DNA of 64,000 nt from Archivesica marissinica (GCA_014843695.1 CM026386.1:86357111-86421110); one strand, 5' to 3'; positions 26,655 through 40,531 are shown, counted from the stretch's first letter. A program made the numbers and translations. The notes: generated from the sequence alone by a model not told the origin.

Positions 26655-26889
26655 TTCGCGAACGACAAGAAGAAGAAGATCGATTTGCATATGTAATTGC
26701 CCCTATTAAAACAACACCTTGTACAAAGTTGAGACGCCCCAGGGCGCGCTTGATTGGGAAAAGGTGACCAAGTTGCAGCACTTAAACAAACACACAAGGA
26801 GGTGAGAATCAGTGGATTTTATGGATTGAAATAACTAGAAAATGACCAATATTAAAACAAAAACTGACAATAGAATTATTTATTTTATT
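26655..26889 (+). other. LINE 3' end and adjacent AT-rich DNA
   Basis: After the RNase H stop come a short (aag)n run near 26668-26680 and about 200 bases without coding signal. The LINE 3' end probably lies in the first 40 to 100 bases, but no clear tail or target-site duplication is visible. Confidence 0.4.
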
Positions 26890-26972
26890 TTTTGGTATTC
26901 GAATACCGAAGTAGGATTCGAATATTCGGTCAGGTATTCGGATATTCGAATATTCGGTCCCATCCCTACAAG
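26890..26972. mobile_element. possible hAT transposon terminus (solo)
   Basis: A stretch of overlapping near-palindromes built on attcgaatattcgg ends in ggtcccatccctac. Read from the right this starts tagggatgggaccgaatatt, which resembles the CAGGGATGGG-type inverted ends of animal hAT elements. No transposase and no matching second end were recognised, so it may be a relic of a non-autonomous element. Confidence 0.35.
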
Positions 26973-27346
26973 TTTGTAGGAATACATTTCTTATATAGCA
27001 AATGATGGATTTGATAGAATTAGTTTATATTCGTGAATTAGTTGTATCATTCTACCTTTCTTCTTTAAATGACATATTCATTGAAACTACTGCATGCATT
27101 CTTAGATAATCGGATTATGGTTTTACTTGAGTCTGAGTATATTTGCTAACGCTGGAATTAATACAATTTGAAAACCCTTTGTTTTCCTAACATCCCTGGA
27201 CAACTATGTATTGGGAATAAGAAAAGGAGGATTCGTGTTATTTTTACTTTCTAATATAACTTATTTTACTAACTTAAAGTTAATGTTCAGAAACTATGTT
27301 ATCCAATGCGCATTTATAGCCCAGTGGAAGTAATAAAGCGACATTA

Positions 27347-27380
27347 CATTGCGACGATAAATAAACGTAAAAACACACAA
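27347..27380 (+). mobile_element. SINE 3'-tail fragment
   Basis: The stretch gacgataaataaacgtaaaa followed by acacacaaa matches the 3' tail of the two SINE copies at 23328-23950, here in the opposite orientation. The element body upstream is not recognisable, so this is a short relic or a chance retention of the tail. Confidence 0.4.
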
Positions 27381-27976
27381 AAGAGCAAACTACAAATTCC
27401 TCCGAATACATTCGAACACTAACAGTGAATCAATAAACAGTATTTTTGTGGTCTACACACTTTCCAAAGTGAAAGTAGGATTTCATATAACGGTCATCCA
27501 TACTCCTGGATTGACGTTCGTTTGTCATTGGAGTCAATACTTAAAGATACAGATACTTTAGAGATAATTTAACTAAGATGTGTCTACAAATAAATATGCA
27601 TAGGCACACATGTGAGATATAGCGGTAAATATGTATCATATGTGTTCAAGATACACGCGTTGTATTACGCATGGATGTCCGACCATATTGACATTATTTT
27701 GTTATGTCAACAAACCGCGTATACGACGTTTTGGTTATTAGTTGAGCTACTTAGTTTTTGAGGAAAATATGCTGGGGGAAAAATCCATTTAATAGGAAAT
27801 TACAGTCTTTAAACAAGTATGGGGCATATTATGTCCTCCCTCATATTTCTAGAAAACTGAAATATGTGATTTTAAGCGACTATACAGGTTTTTTAATCAA
27901 ATGAAATGTAAAATATCGCGCTATATTTATATTTGCTTTTTTATTCATATGAAGGCAAATCGGACGATTACAATTA

Positions 27977-27981
27977 ATCTT

Positions 27982-28012
<31 letters not shown>
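27977..28012. repeat. (tta)n microsatellite
   Basis: About ten perfect tta units. Confidence 0.9.
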
Positions 28013-28015
<3 letters not shown>

Positions 28016-28910
28016 CCAGTAGGTTACAGTTGTACAGTTTGTACTTACACATCTTGAAGATCGTTTTCTGCAAAAGACAAAGAAACACATTCATTTTAAA
28101 CTGTAATATTGGTCAGTTATTGTTGTGGATAGAAGATAATACGTAATATTATTCGTTCAAGCAATGTATTATACGTATACTGTATAATATAGGTTTAATA
28201 TATTTGGATGCTGTCTTACAATAGCGACTATTTTAGCAGATTTGACTAGGTAGCGTCCCTTGTTCATTTCGAGCGATCACATTGTAGGAGTTTTCTACCT
28301 TTGATCAGCGTGATTTATGGTTATTGTATCAGCGGATATCTGTGTATATTTGCCTAAGGCAATAAAAGGCAATGAAGCATGAATTATGAAATTCGCGTTG
28401 ATTCGTTTTTGCTGGGTAGATAATACCGTATAATGCTTGCTTGTATAGAGGATGTTGTTGCAGACGTAAACACAATGGTATCATGTTTTGTCAGTGTATA
28501 TAATTATGCCATTGTTCGCAAAAACAACAAAATAGATTATAAAACTGTACTACCATTTTTATTGTTATTATACATAGACGTGTATTAACAAACAATATTA
28601 TAGATAAGAAAACATTTCTATGGTCCGGGTCATTGAAGTTTTGATCTTTATTTACCGCTCATCCATGTACATTACATAAATTAAAATACATACGTTTCAC
28701 ACACTGTAATTAAAAACAAATGCACTAGCCGATTAAGAAATATTTTAAAAGATCAATTATCAACCTCGATCAGATCGAGAGTGAACTAATTAGCAGCTGT
28801 TTTTTTGTGATACTTAACAAATAAAAACCTTAGTATGTATTGGTAACGGTTATAAGAGATTGTTCATAATGCGCAAGGTAATGCCTATTAGTACATTGTA
28901 CCAGTCTTAC

Positions 28911-28985
28911 TCAGTGAGATATAGCATATATAGTATAGGCTCAGTGAGATATAGCACATAGTATAGACTCAGTGAGATATAACGG
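28911..28985. repeat. short tandem repeat, about 30-bp unit, 3 copies
   Basis: Three copies of ctcagtgagatata followed by gcatatatagtatagg-like sequence. Confidence 0.7.
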
Positions 28986-29364
28986 TCCATAAGATGTCGT
29001 GTTAAATCACATGTGGCCCTCATTCTAACGAAAACGAAGCTGTAATTAACAAAGTCCGTTATGCATCATGTCACCTACCCAAGTAATAAAACAAATATAT
29101 TTTATGACCATAATTAACGTACCCCAGTAGTTTCAACATTGACACAATACATTGATAATTATGTTTCCGGTGGAATTGGGGCCAGTTATGGCACTTTCAA
29201 TGACTGGTTCTACAGGAAATGGGTCGACACGGGTAATTCAACACATCACTTTATAGATCTTGTTATCATTACACATCCACATGTATTAATATGTCACGGT
29301 TAATGATTTTATACCTGATCAACCCAATAATCAATATTGACATAACATGAATACAATATACAAT

Positions 29365-30290
29365 ACAATACAAATATTTTATTCAGCATTAAACATTTCA
29401 TATTAATGTTTACAAACATATAATATATAATACAGTGTGAACACAAGTTTTTTCAGAAGAGCATGGGTTTTTAACAGTGCAGATTAACAATCACTATACA
29501 ATAGGTAGATACAGTATTTAAGGTACTTAGATAATGCGTATTTTGTTGGCAAAGTATATAAACTTTGATAGGTTACAAATAGTTTTATTAGACGTAGCGG
29601 ACATTAGAGCATCGAATTTATGCATTGTCGGCCAATGACAATAATAGCGTTTAAAGTATTTCTTTCTTATATCGCGATAATGTGGACATACAAGTAGAAA
29701 ATGATATTCACTTTCAATTTTTGTCATAGTACAGGATTTACAAGTTCTCAGTTCACGAGCCACGTTGTTATATCTCCCTGTTTCAATAAAAAGGTTATGT
29801 GATGAAGTTCTAAATCATTTTTGTAGATATGTATCGATTATCCGTTGCTTAATAATGTCCAGAGGGATGTCATGGGTGAACTGTTCATTCCAGATATTGC
29901 TAAATCCGTGATCTGATAGTATTGTTTTTATTTCAAACGCCCAATTTTTTCGGTTATAAGTGTGACCTAAATCAACGTCCGTTTTTAATAATAGATAAAG
30001 TTGTTTTGCTAAATTTGAATCTTCTTGTTTTAATATCTTAATCCAATACTTAAGTAGTTTAATTTTTCGATAGATATGGAGCGGTAATCGACCTAATTCT
30101 CCGTATAGCGCAGTTAAATCTGTTGATTTTTTTTTACTCCGAGAACTCTGGGCAAGAATTTTGTATGGACAAGTTCGATGTCCGTGGCTTTATGTGTTCC
30201 CCATATTTCGGCACTAAAATTGAGGATCGAACCTACTAAAGAATCAAATAGCTTTATTTTTTGCGAAGTTGGTAAACACACACTTAGATC
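29365..30290 (-). pseudogene. 5'-truncated LINE, RT C-terminal region (CR1/L2-like)
   Basis: On the minus strand about 300 codons of the C-terminal part of a LINE polyprotein can be read, broken by at least one stop or frameshift. KLFDSLVGSILNFSAEIWG and DIELVHTKFLPRVLG lie at the upstream end (about 30270-30130). In the middle are LYGELGRLPLHIYRKIKLLK and WAFEIKTIL. Near the end (29763-29527) is the zinc-knuckle-like CKSCTMTKIESEYHFLLVCP followed by YRDIRKKYFKRYY. The 3' flank at 29341-29390 ends in a short repeating (attgt)n-like tail, as CR1/L2-type elements do. There is no EEP domain or RT palm, so the copy is truncated at its 5' end. The clade assignment is from general resemblance only. 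Confidence 0.75.
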
Positions 30291-33200
30291 AATGCAAGAT
30301 CAATGCAATCAACTAGATCAACTTAGATCAATGCAAGACCATGTAGCCCTCTAAAAATATTCTTATTGTAATTTTAATTCTTTATTAATTATGTTTAGAT
30401 TGTTTAATCTTCTTAGAAAATAATTTAGTCGCCCAAATGCATTTATGCGGTGAACACAATGTTTCCAAATGAATGTATGGGTGAACACAATGTTTCAACA
30501 CAATCTAGATAATTTATATGATTTACGGATGTTTCGTCAACCTACAATTTCGTCAAACTGATGTTATGTACTACCTGGACTGGATGTTTCGTCTGATATA
30601 CAGTATATCACACATCTTAATAAAACATAATTATTTCAGAATAGTCAATAAGAGTATTTTAAATCATTTTATCACAAAACAACCAAAAATGGAGGAAATA
30701 AAAGTAACTATCTCTATCTATCTACCAATCCAATCATAATTGTATTTTTAATAATAGGCATAATTGCTTTGTTTGTGTTTTCGTCTATTAATTTATATAG
30801 TAGTTTGTTCTGTAAGGTGATAAAACACCTCCGCGACCACAATAGTAAACTACTATACAAATAAGGTTGACGAAACTACTACCATTTATATATCGTGTAT
30901 GGATCATCAGGAACATAGATAAATAAATCAAAACGATCCTGGTATCAAATATCATATTTAAGGCATCATGTGCAATTTCATACTGATAATGATTTTGTCA
31001 GAAGTTATACTAAAGACAATTGAACGACGAATACGGCTATAACAGGAATGCTTTGTAACAATGAAGATGTTATTTAGAGTTTACTATGAAAGTTATTGGT
31101 CTGTCATGGTTACCAGTTTCAGCTTATTTTTCATATTCTCAGGATGCATATTTGCAAATTATCGTTGAAGATAACAACTTATTTTATTATACTTTGCATC
31201 ATTAAAACGATCTTGAAAATATGAAGAATGTCATATGTGGTAATAGATTGTCAACGAACAACAAAATAAAACTATTTGAGCACAAAACAGGTACATATCG
31301 GTGTTTTCTAAATGTTACATAGTAGTATATAGGCGAAATATGACGTGATGGTCTATGTATATTTGCTTAATTATACTGTACAAGACATATACTTATTTTA
31401 AAATAAAAACAACGTCTTGAAAGTACAGAAAATTATCTATCTTCGTATATGTGGTAATAGATTTTCCTATGATGAAATAATGACTTTATTGCAATTTATA
31501 TATCGAGTTACTATATAACTCTATGGAAAACACGCCAAAGATTGTCTATCGATATCTGCTTATCGGGTAATTTACAAGGGGGACAACTTTCTCGATTTTC
31601 CATGCACTTGGAGTGAAATAGTCACTAATGATAATTTATATGGGAATAACATGCCGATATCGTTAGCGTACCATTATACTGTAGCATTACCTCTATGTAT
31701 ATATACTGTTAGAAATTATACAACATTACCATGACCAGATCCACTCTTGACTGACTGCTGTGCATTGATGTCTCCTTGGCTGTAATTCGATAACAGTATT
31801 TATAACATAACAAAATAAACCAGATTGTAAAGTGTATATGAAACGTCCGACTCCTATAAAGAATGAATACATTTTACAAACATCAGAACATCTATTTAGA
31901 TAACAACTAATGCATTCGTCATTGGCCTTTGTTAAGTGTCTGTCTTTATAATATGATTGTATATAAAGCAATTACACATGTTTAAGATAAAAGTTCAATC
32001 ATAAAAACAACATGATCACTGCAGTTCCAGTGTGTATGACATGTGTATGTCTATAAATAGTACCGTCTAGGGACGAAAGAGACATAATGTGTGATGTTTA
32101 GGATTAGTAGTATTTCCAATTGATACGGCACTGATCTGAGGTATGATATAAACAGTTGGCAACATGATATGTACGGATTATTTCCTTACCTATGAAGAGT
32201 GCATATAATTATTGTTTTGAAGTTTGTTTTTCAAATAGTGGGCATGTCTTTGTGTGTCATATTATCGAATGCATATCAACTATTTGGTAATGATTTAAGC
32301 GTGGTATTAACTTTTGTTTTTACGAATTCCTTTTAATATTAGACATGTGTTCTTGAATCTATTATGTAGGTTATAACATGTTACTTGTGTCGGTTGTTGT
32401 CATTATTATCCATGATTTAAGTATAAAAATAACTATGTCCTAGTGCAATATTTAAGGATTCTGGTAAGCTATTTACTGAATCTAAATCCGTGTACGAAAT
32501 TAAATGTCCATATCAAATCGCGGAAAACATGCGAAACGGTTGACATATGAACAATGATTCAAAGCACATCACTTTATTGGAAAAAATCATGGCATGGCAT
32601 TTGCACAATTATAGTTCCTTCAAATGTTCTTTATATGTCTGTGTGTTTCATTAAATATAATAATAATACATCCCCAATGGTATGTACACCGTTGTATCTA
32701 ACTGTTCCGGGTACCCACACTCCGGCCCCATTCTACAGGCGACCTCTCGCGAATATATATCAGACAATCCACAGGCAACCTCTCGCGAATATATATCAAC
32801 ATTTATTACATAACCCCATGTATGCGACTTGAGCAAGTGTCCGAACTAATATATTCATGTCTGAAAATACGTGTACATTACAAGCTCCAACACACGTACT
32901 AGTAATAAACTCCGTACACAATATTGTATCCTTTCTATACCCTGCAGTCAACCACACCTATACCCTGCTGCCAACTATTCCAAGGGATCTTAATCCTATC
33001 CAACCTAGACATCATATCCCGCACAATTTGTTATCGACGCTCGCCGTTAAAACAAGTCATGCTATCATGGCATAATACAATCCCGTTATTAATATACAAT
33101 TGGAATTCCATGTAGCATGTATACAGCGCCTGCTCCATTATAGTATATCATAAATATAATATCTGCGAATATCTCTCTATAGAACCCATTCATGCAAAGC

Positions 33201-36200
33201 ACCGTATGTTTTAAAATATCGATATTTGGCTCTTAAGAACATTGGCCAATATTCGGGGTGTTGGTGTGTGCAGTACAACTTAGTAAATTGCATTTTGGGA
33301 TGATGTTAATGGGGGGAGTATATAATACCGTTTCCATACTGTCAATACATTGAGTTCATTACCAATCACCATACAGAACGAATACTCACTTCGCAACATT
33401 ATAATATGAAGTTTCTTCTACTGTTGTGTTGCGACTTTTCCTGGAAAGATACACTTAATAGTTTGTTATTAAGCTCGAAGTTAAGTCAAATGTTTATATT
33501 GCTCGCCATTTAAGTTGTAAGGTATGTGCAGAAAAATTAGCACTTCAATTGTATGTTTATTAGTCTCCTAAGATCGCATAACCAGATTGGTTGTTATTGA
33601 CGACGTTAGAGGTTAGGTCACGTCATCATGCGAGACGTGTTGATTACACAGTTCAAACAATTAAAGGAATAGTATGTTCGGTATTTGCAATGTGTACGAA
33701 TCACATTTGAACGGGACAAACTACAATATCTTAATATATGAAAAGGAAAATATTCCGTTTCAAATGCGGATTAGAACTGCTCATGAATAACACTGATTGC
33801 GTTGTACGTATGCATAGAGCCTTAGAAAGGCTTTGGTCTCGACATAATCAAACACACCCATTGTTAGCTATACCTCAGTGGACATTAGCGGCGTTTCATT
33901 CCTTGTTAGGTTTGACATGATTAGTTTATGTTCTGAGAGCAATGTCCAATACCTTATTGCATGTTTCTGTTATGCCAAAAGTACAGTACAACATACATAG
34001 AGCGGTACATACCTGTTAGCTGATCTTGGAGAGTTTCGGTCTGAAAACAAGAGGCAATTCAATAATTATACGTCATGTGCTTAATGATTGGAACATTAAA
34101 TAGTCGTAATTAGTTGTTGTATAAAGAGCATCGGTATTGTCTAATCCCTTAGGTGTCTAAATATGGCCATATGATAATCACAGGTTCTTATAATGCAATA
34201 TTGCAAATGCTATGCATGAAATATCAGCAGGCCACGGTCCTACACATATCAACACAAGTGTTTCTATTAAATATTTCTTGACATAAAATTATGCTTTCGC
34301 AATATTATATCTAATTGTCAAAGGTAGTCTAAGACTTGTTGCACATTCAAAGGTCCTCGGTACATATTAATTGCATATACGTGTCGGATATAGTGTACGG
34401 TATTTATACGGGTGTACTAGAAGTATTGTGTATTGATTATTATGTGCATGCACCGAGAGGAAGACATGTACCGTTATTCAACAGCAGCACCAGTCGTGTA
34501 TGCCCTATGCATATTCCTATGACCTGTATAATGAAACTGTGTACTTTAAATGTTTGCTATCAGTAAGGAAAGAATACGACACTGACAACGACGATACTTA
34601 CGATGCCACAATATATATTGCAAGTGTGTGTTTGGAAGCCTTTGCGGCGTATGCACGGTTGTTGTATCAACAACAAAACTCCCCACGAGAAACACAACCA
34701 CCCCATTACTAAACAAAAATCCCAACCACTCTTACTTGTCCTATGATACAACTGTTAGAAGCCTACTTACATTGAATCTAACTACACTTCTAACAACAAC
34801 AAACATATCAGATGAATATATACATCCATATATTTTCCATAACATGCTAATAACTCTATTTCACCTAAACACACTAAGGGCGCTGCATACATTATATAAA
34901 TAGTAGTGACTAGGCCGAAATTGACAACGTACAGCAAAGACACCAACCACTCGGATAAAGCTGGCAATTCCACCCATCCAACAAGCAGATGAGCATAGCT
35001 CATGCCCTATTGTGTATACCAATATCTAACTCTAACCTCGCGAACTGAGAATATGTGAGCGATTTGCCAGGATAATTACCATACACTGGTGTGTGTACAA
35101 CATAATTACGTTGCGCTATACTTTTCACAGCACGATTCGGAACTTAGCACTAGGAATAATAGTTGTATTATGGTATTTCGTTATCATTTTACTGATTAAT
35201 TCACTTGGGGGATGCACTGTATATCGGTGTGTTTCATTAAAGAAGATGAATTAACGTGTTAAGCCTTCAACGAAAGCTTCCATTATAATCATTATTTTAA
35301 ATATTGTGCTATAATCCCACTGTGTATATTGTACATGTACTTTGAAATGCATTATGGTTTAACTTAGTAAGTGTGCTGTTGAAAAACGTGATTGTATGAC
35401 TTTTACCTTGCATATACGGAGCTGGATTATGATGACTCAATATTGTAGCATGCCAACTCAATATGGGGAACGTCTGTGTAGAGCTACTTCAAAGCATGTC
35501 GATAGGTTTCGAACATGTTGTGTGGAATACAATACTATGCATTATTCTGATATTTCATGGCTTAGAGTGACCTTGATATTGCATTGATTAGCACAGTTTC
35601 AAGAGCATCTATAAATAGTATCCAACTTTTACTTCAAAACACACAATGCTATGATTATACTATGATATTTTTTTGATTATGTGTTCAGTTTCAGACCAGT
35701 AGGGGTCGGATAATAATCCCCTATTAGTTTTACATTTTTTCAATTCATCATTGAAACAGCTAGGTAGATTTGGTTATATATTAACACATGTTATTAATCT
35801 ACGACGTTCAAATGCTTTAGAAGCTTTAGAAGCATATGAAGATAATTTCAAAACTGCATTTTCATTTAATGTAGAAATTTAACCATATAATATGTATCCC
35901 AATAATACTTCTGGGTGTAAAATATTCTTAAATCATTCAAAATGAGCATTCAATTAATTATAATAAAATGATGTGTGGCTTTTTCCATCTGCCTATTCAA
36001 GTTCTAATATATACGACGATAATTCGTAACTTAGATTAGGACATTTGAGTTTTACATTTGGTAACTCAAGATATGGAATAATATTAAAACTAGCACTCGA
36101 TCTATTTATCTCGATGCAATATCCAGGCGGTCTTTCACTCAGAACAGAATATTGTCATTAATATTAAATCATAAAGCATTACAACTCCACACGATGATAA

Positions 36201-36298
36201 TGGTGACTATTACCTACGTATAGTTCATAAATGTGCAATTAATATCCGCTAGCCGGCAATTTTTATGTGCAATTTGTGGATACTTATGTTAGACTTAC
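30291..36298. other. AT-rich DNA downstream of the Ig/FN3 exons, no gene recognised
   Basis: Six kilobases of AT-rich sequence. If the minus-strand Ig/FN3 gene continues, its transmembrane and cytoplasmic exons should lie here or further left, but I could not recognise any. The open frames of 60-90 codons (such as 31726-31971, 32554-32832 and 34336-34566) show no domain, no clear exon pattern and no repeat homology. A 36-bp duplication at 32735-32800 is listed separately. Confidence 0.5.
32735..32800. repeat. 36-bp direct duplication
   Basis: Two adjacent copies of acaggcracctctcgcgaata followed by tatatca. Confidence 0.8.
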
Positions 36299-36607
36299 CT
36301 GTTTCTATTTTAACACCTGACAATGTGTCATTTAATCCTACATAGTCTGATGTGCCTTTAATAGTCCAAGCACATATTCTCGCAACGTATCTCCCCGGTG
36401 GTAGAGCGTTTATGCTCGCCTGGTAAGAACTGACACCCGGCAATAGTTCAGTAATTGTCGTTCTGTTTATCCATTCTTCTTTACCAACAATAGATGTCTG
36501 AATTACGAACATCTGAGTATAGCCGCCATTAAATCCTCCAACCCACGAAAACGTGTGAGTATTATCTGTGTACAGGTATGTGAAGTGTGTTGGCTCCTCC
36601 GGCTGAC
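36299..36607 (-). CDS. exon: fibronectin type III domain 2
   Basis: A 309-base phase 1-1 exon with acceptor ttttgtacaacag and donor gtaagtc. It encodes an FN3 domain: QPEEPTHFTYLYTDN, THTFSWVGGFNGGYTQMF, VIQTSIVGKEEW, SYQASINALPPGRYVARI and CAWTIKGTSDYVGL. It is the product of a duplication with the 39749-40057 exon, and the copied block also includes intron sequence on the upstream side. It is the last exon of the gene that I can recognise. The transcript must continue, since a donor site follows. Confidence 0.9.
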
Positions 36608-39600
36608 CTGTTGTACAAAAATAAAATAAATGAAAATGTTGAAATTATTGATGGAATAAAGACATTGGAAAACCACAATATGGGTAAGCTAAATGTTAAA
36701 CATGTCAATTGGTAGTAGCCAATATAACCGGTATATCTAAATCAGAAGTTCTAAGGATTTCCAAATAATTAATTTAAAATGAACTTGATACAGTCATCAG
36801 GAAACATTTCTACGATGAGATAGACAACACATTATGGTGTCTGTGTTTATCAAGGTGTGTCATATTTACATTTCCCTAGAGCAAGTGTTAATGGCACTGA
36901 TTGTTTGCAATAACAACCAAACTAATTGTAGTGTGACTTTTACAAACAAATCCATTAATGTGAAAACATGTCTTTAGAAGAGATATCGTACTTTATCATC
37001 ACAGCACAATATGTATGCATTTGAAATATTGCATCATTTCACAAAGTTACCCCACCTACTTATTCAGCAGTTTTAATAGCCCGACTCGAATGATTTTGCT
37101 ATTTTGCGTAGGGAGGATGCCCACATGCTTCGTTCACGTTCTCATCTGAATCATCCGTTTACAATACTGGATAGGTCGTTGTTAATTGGACAAACTTGGA
37201 CGGAGTATCCTTGAAAACGAATGGATCAGATCGTAATTCCGACGTATGCACAATGCAGAAATATGGCGTAATTGCGCACCATGTATTGCTTAAACCCGAA
37301 AGCAATTCGTTTGAGTCTCTATTACCGATTTATTGCAATGTACTTTCATTGTAAATTAACAAAGTACTTGCTTAAGTTTTTTTTCGGACTCGTGTTAGGG
37401 ATTGTTTCCATAACGTTGGTCATAATCAAGTTTGTTGTAGATTTTCTACTAGATAATTTATGATAAATAAATACATAATATTTGTTCTTATGTTTGCAAG
37501 CATTGTGCAACATATATGTGTATGGACATTGATATGTACATACTAAAATACGACACTGTAACACCTATTCTTCTATGAAGTTATTTCCAGTCACAGTATG
37601 AATATCAATACATTTGTGTTTAGAACTATGTCATAATCGTGCTATTTCAACAACAATCAATTCAAGGCACCCGCAATGACAAACCTTGACACCCTTTCTG
37701 CAATTTCTATCCGCTAGTTCGCAAGCAACACAGATTCAACAAGAATCATGTTTGTAGGTCAATATCACGGTTATTTTAAAATTTATAAGTACGAAAACCT
37801 AGCATAACATTAAATTCGTGTATACGATACAATCAATATATATATTGATCACACAACATTGCTTGTATTCATGTTCATACAGCCATCAGATATTTTCCTA
37901 TATGTACACACATGTAATAACAACTAGAAGGATTGTGATTGATTGAGAGAATAATCATTATAAAATCGAAAGTATGCATATTTATATTTGAATTAGTGCA
38001 TAACGTTAATAGTAAGATAAACTACTATTTAAAACAAGTATAGTAGCACTTATAACGCTGCATACACACACACACATATATATAACGCCGCTTTATGTAG
38101 TGACGTAATGAAAATTTAGTGACGCCCTGCAAATATTTTTTTTTTAGGGATGCTTTTTATTTATTGTTCTAGTTCTGTTTCAAAAGTAAATATACATTGT
38201 TCAATTCATGGATGCGAAAGTAAATATACATTGTTCAATTCATGGATGCGAAAGTAAATATACATTGTTCAATTCATGGATGCGAAAGTAAATATACATT
38301 GTTCAATACATGGATGCGAAAGTAAATATACATTGTTCAATTCATGGATGCGAAAGTAAATATACATTGTTCAATACATGGATGCGAAAGTAAATATACA
38401 TTGTTCAATTCATGGATGCGAAAGTAAATATACATTGTTCAATTCATGGATGCGAAAGTAAATATACATTGTTCAATACATGGATGCGAAAGTAAATATA
38501 CATTGTTCAATTCATGGATGCGAAAGTAAATATACATTGTTCAATTCATGGATGCGAAAGTAAATATACATTGTTCAATTCATGGATGCGAAAGTAAATA
38601 TACATTGTTCAATTCATGGATGCGAAAGTAAATATACATTGTTCAATTCATGGATGCGAAAGTAAATATACATTGTTCAATTCATGGATGCGAAAGTAAA
38701 TATACATTGTTCAATCATGGATGCGAAAGTAAATATACATTGTTCAATTCATGGATGCGAAAGTAAATATACATTGTTCAATACATGGATGCGAAAGTAA
38801 ATATACATTGTTCAATTCATGGATGTGAAAGTAAATATACATTGTTCAATTCATGGATGCGAAAGTAAATATACATTGTTCAATTCATGGATGCGAAAGT
38901 AAATATACATTGTTCAATTCATGGATGCGAAAGTAAATATACATTGTTCAATTCATGGATGCGAAAGTAAATACACATTGTTCAATTCATGGATGCGAAA
39001 GTAAATATACATTGTTCAATTCATGGATGCGAAAGTAAATATACATTGTTCAATTCATGGATGCGAAAGTAAATATACATTGTTCAATTCATGGATGCGA
39101 AAGACAATATGCATAATTAAGGAGGTCTTCATGCCTGACTTGCAGTTGCTTTCTTCGACGTTACAATATTGAGAAGGAAGTGATAAATCTATATATCTAT
39201 AAACGCATACACATACACAAGTTAGTCATAGAAATGGTTCTTCATGTCTTCTTGTCGGTCACCACTAAACGAAAAGACGATCCGATTCAGGTCATCAAGA
39301 AAGTGTTTTGCTAAATGCAACACAATAAAGATAATTTTCACGAACTTACTTTTGCATCTAATTTTGTAGTGTACATACAGGAAAACACATGCATACATAA
39401 GCCAGCTCTCAGTCCTGCACATTTTAGCTGACACTTGGCGCCAAAGTAAAGTAGCAACGTTATTTATTAAAACGAGCGCGTTATGGTAAAGTGATACAAT
39501 GGATCTTACACCCGTACTGAGTTCATACAATATTTTATGAAACTCGTTTTGGATATTTGCTATTAAGCTCGCAAAAATAATTTGCTTAATAGCAAAAGTC

Positions 39601-39748
39601 CAAAACTCGTATCATAAAAATGGTATGAAATAACCACACATGTAAGATCCTACGCTATCTAGAATCATATAAATAAAATTAAATATTACACCAATCTTCA
39701 GTAAGTGTCCATTGCCAGCATACACCGTTTCAACTTAACTACACTTAC
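36608..39748 (-). other. intron between the two FN3 exons
   Basis: About 3.1 kb. It contains the 34-bp minisatellite (38184-39104) and, at 36664-36722, a 60-base stretch also found at 41565-41625. The plus-strand open frame at 37272-37463 is hydrophobic but has no exon features. Otherwise nothing was recognised. Confidence 0.7.
38184..39104. repeat. 34-bp minisatellite
   Basis: About 27 copies of a 34-bp unit (gcgaaagtaaatatacattg, then ttcaattcatggat). They are extremely uniform: the main variant is attcatgg/atacatgg. The near-identity implies recent expansion. Confidence 0.96.
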
Positions 39749-40057
39749 CTGATTCCTTTTTATTAATGGAGACTGTGTCCTGTAGTCTAACATATTCTGA
39801 CGTGCCTTTAATAGTCCAAGCAAATATTCGAGCACTGTATAGCCCCGGTGGTAGAGAGTTTATGCTCGCCTGGTAAGAAGTGACACCAGGTAATATCTGA
39901 GTAATTGTCGTCCTGTTTATCCAGTCTTCTGTACCAACAATAGATGTCTGAATTACGAACGTCTGCGTATACCCGCCATTGAATCCACCGATCCATGAGA
40001 ACGTGTGGGTATTGTCCTTGTAAATGTGTGTGAAGTGTGCTGGTTCTTCTGGCATGC
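39749..40057 (-). CDS. exon: fibronectin type III domain 1
   Basis: A 309-base phase 1-1 exon with acceptor ttccgtacaacag and donor gtaagtg. It encodes one FN3 domain: MPEEPAHFTH, THTFSWIGGFNGGYTQTF with the B-strand Trp, TFVIQTSIVGTEDW, then SYQASINSLPPGLYSARIFA and WTIKGTSEYV at the F strand and G loop. It is identical in length to the FN3 exon at 36299-36607, and about three quarters of residues match by eye. There are potential N-glycosylation sites (NRTT). Confidence 0.9.
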
Positions 40058-40531
40058 CTGTTGTACGGAAATAAAATATGTATCGGTATCGCGACAAATA
40101 CTAGTGCATAATACACAATGCCTGATATGATTGTTCTTGTATGACAATTTAGACAACTTATTGCTACTGCATACATAATTCGAGTTACCTCACCCACTTA
40201 TTTTCATTGATATCATTGATATTTTATTGGGCATTTACGCATGCATTGCTAGACATATACATGCATTATGTTGTTCTATATACTTATGTAGATATGCATG
40301 TTGCTTGATGTACGTTAGTTTACAGAAATGTACATTATCTGTGCCACTGTAGTCAATATGTAGACACTTGTGTTCACTTCCGCATTCAGTCTGCTAGTTT
40401 TGCTACCATGCGCGTGATACCGATATGACGTCACCATATGGCCATATGATATCACCAGTTAGTATGCAAGTGAAAACAACAGCGCTAATATCCGGGGTGT
40501 TGCTTTGAATTCCGAGTGATACGGTCACGGA

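Larger units (their letters stand above)
26973..29364. other. AT-rich intergenic DNA
   Basis: No convincing coding potential on either strand. It contains a tail fragment of the SINE family seen at 23328-23950 (near 27347-27380), a (tta)n microsatellite, and a three-fold short repeat at 28911-28985, each listed separately. The open frame at 27901-28146 spans the microsatellite and looks spurious. Confidence 0.6.

Noticed and set aside
37272..37463. Transmembrane exon of the Ig/FN3 gene
   Set aside because: The hydrophobic open frame is on the plus strand, opposite to the gene, and has no flanking splice-site pattern.
40434..40450. Palindrome catatggccatatg as a regulatory site
   Set aside because: A 14-base palindrome in AT-rich intron DNA is not significant by itself, and no known site was recognised.
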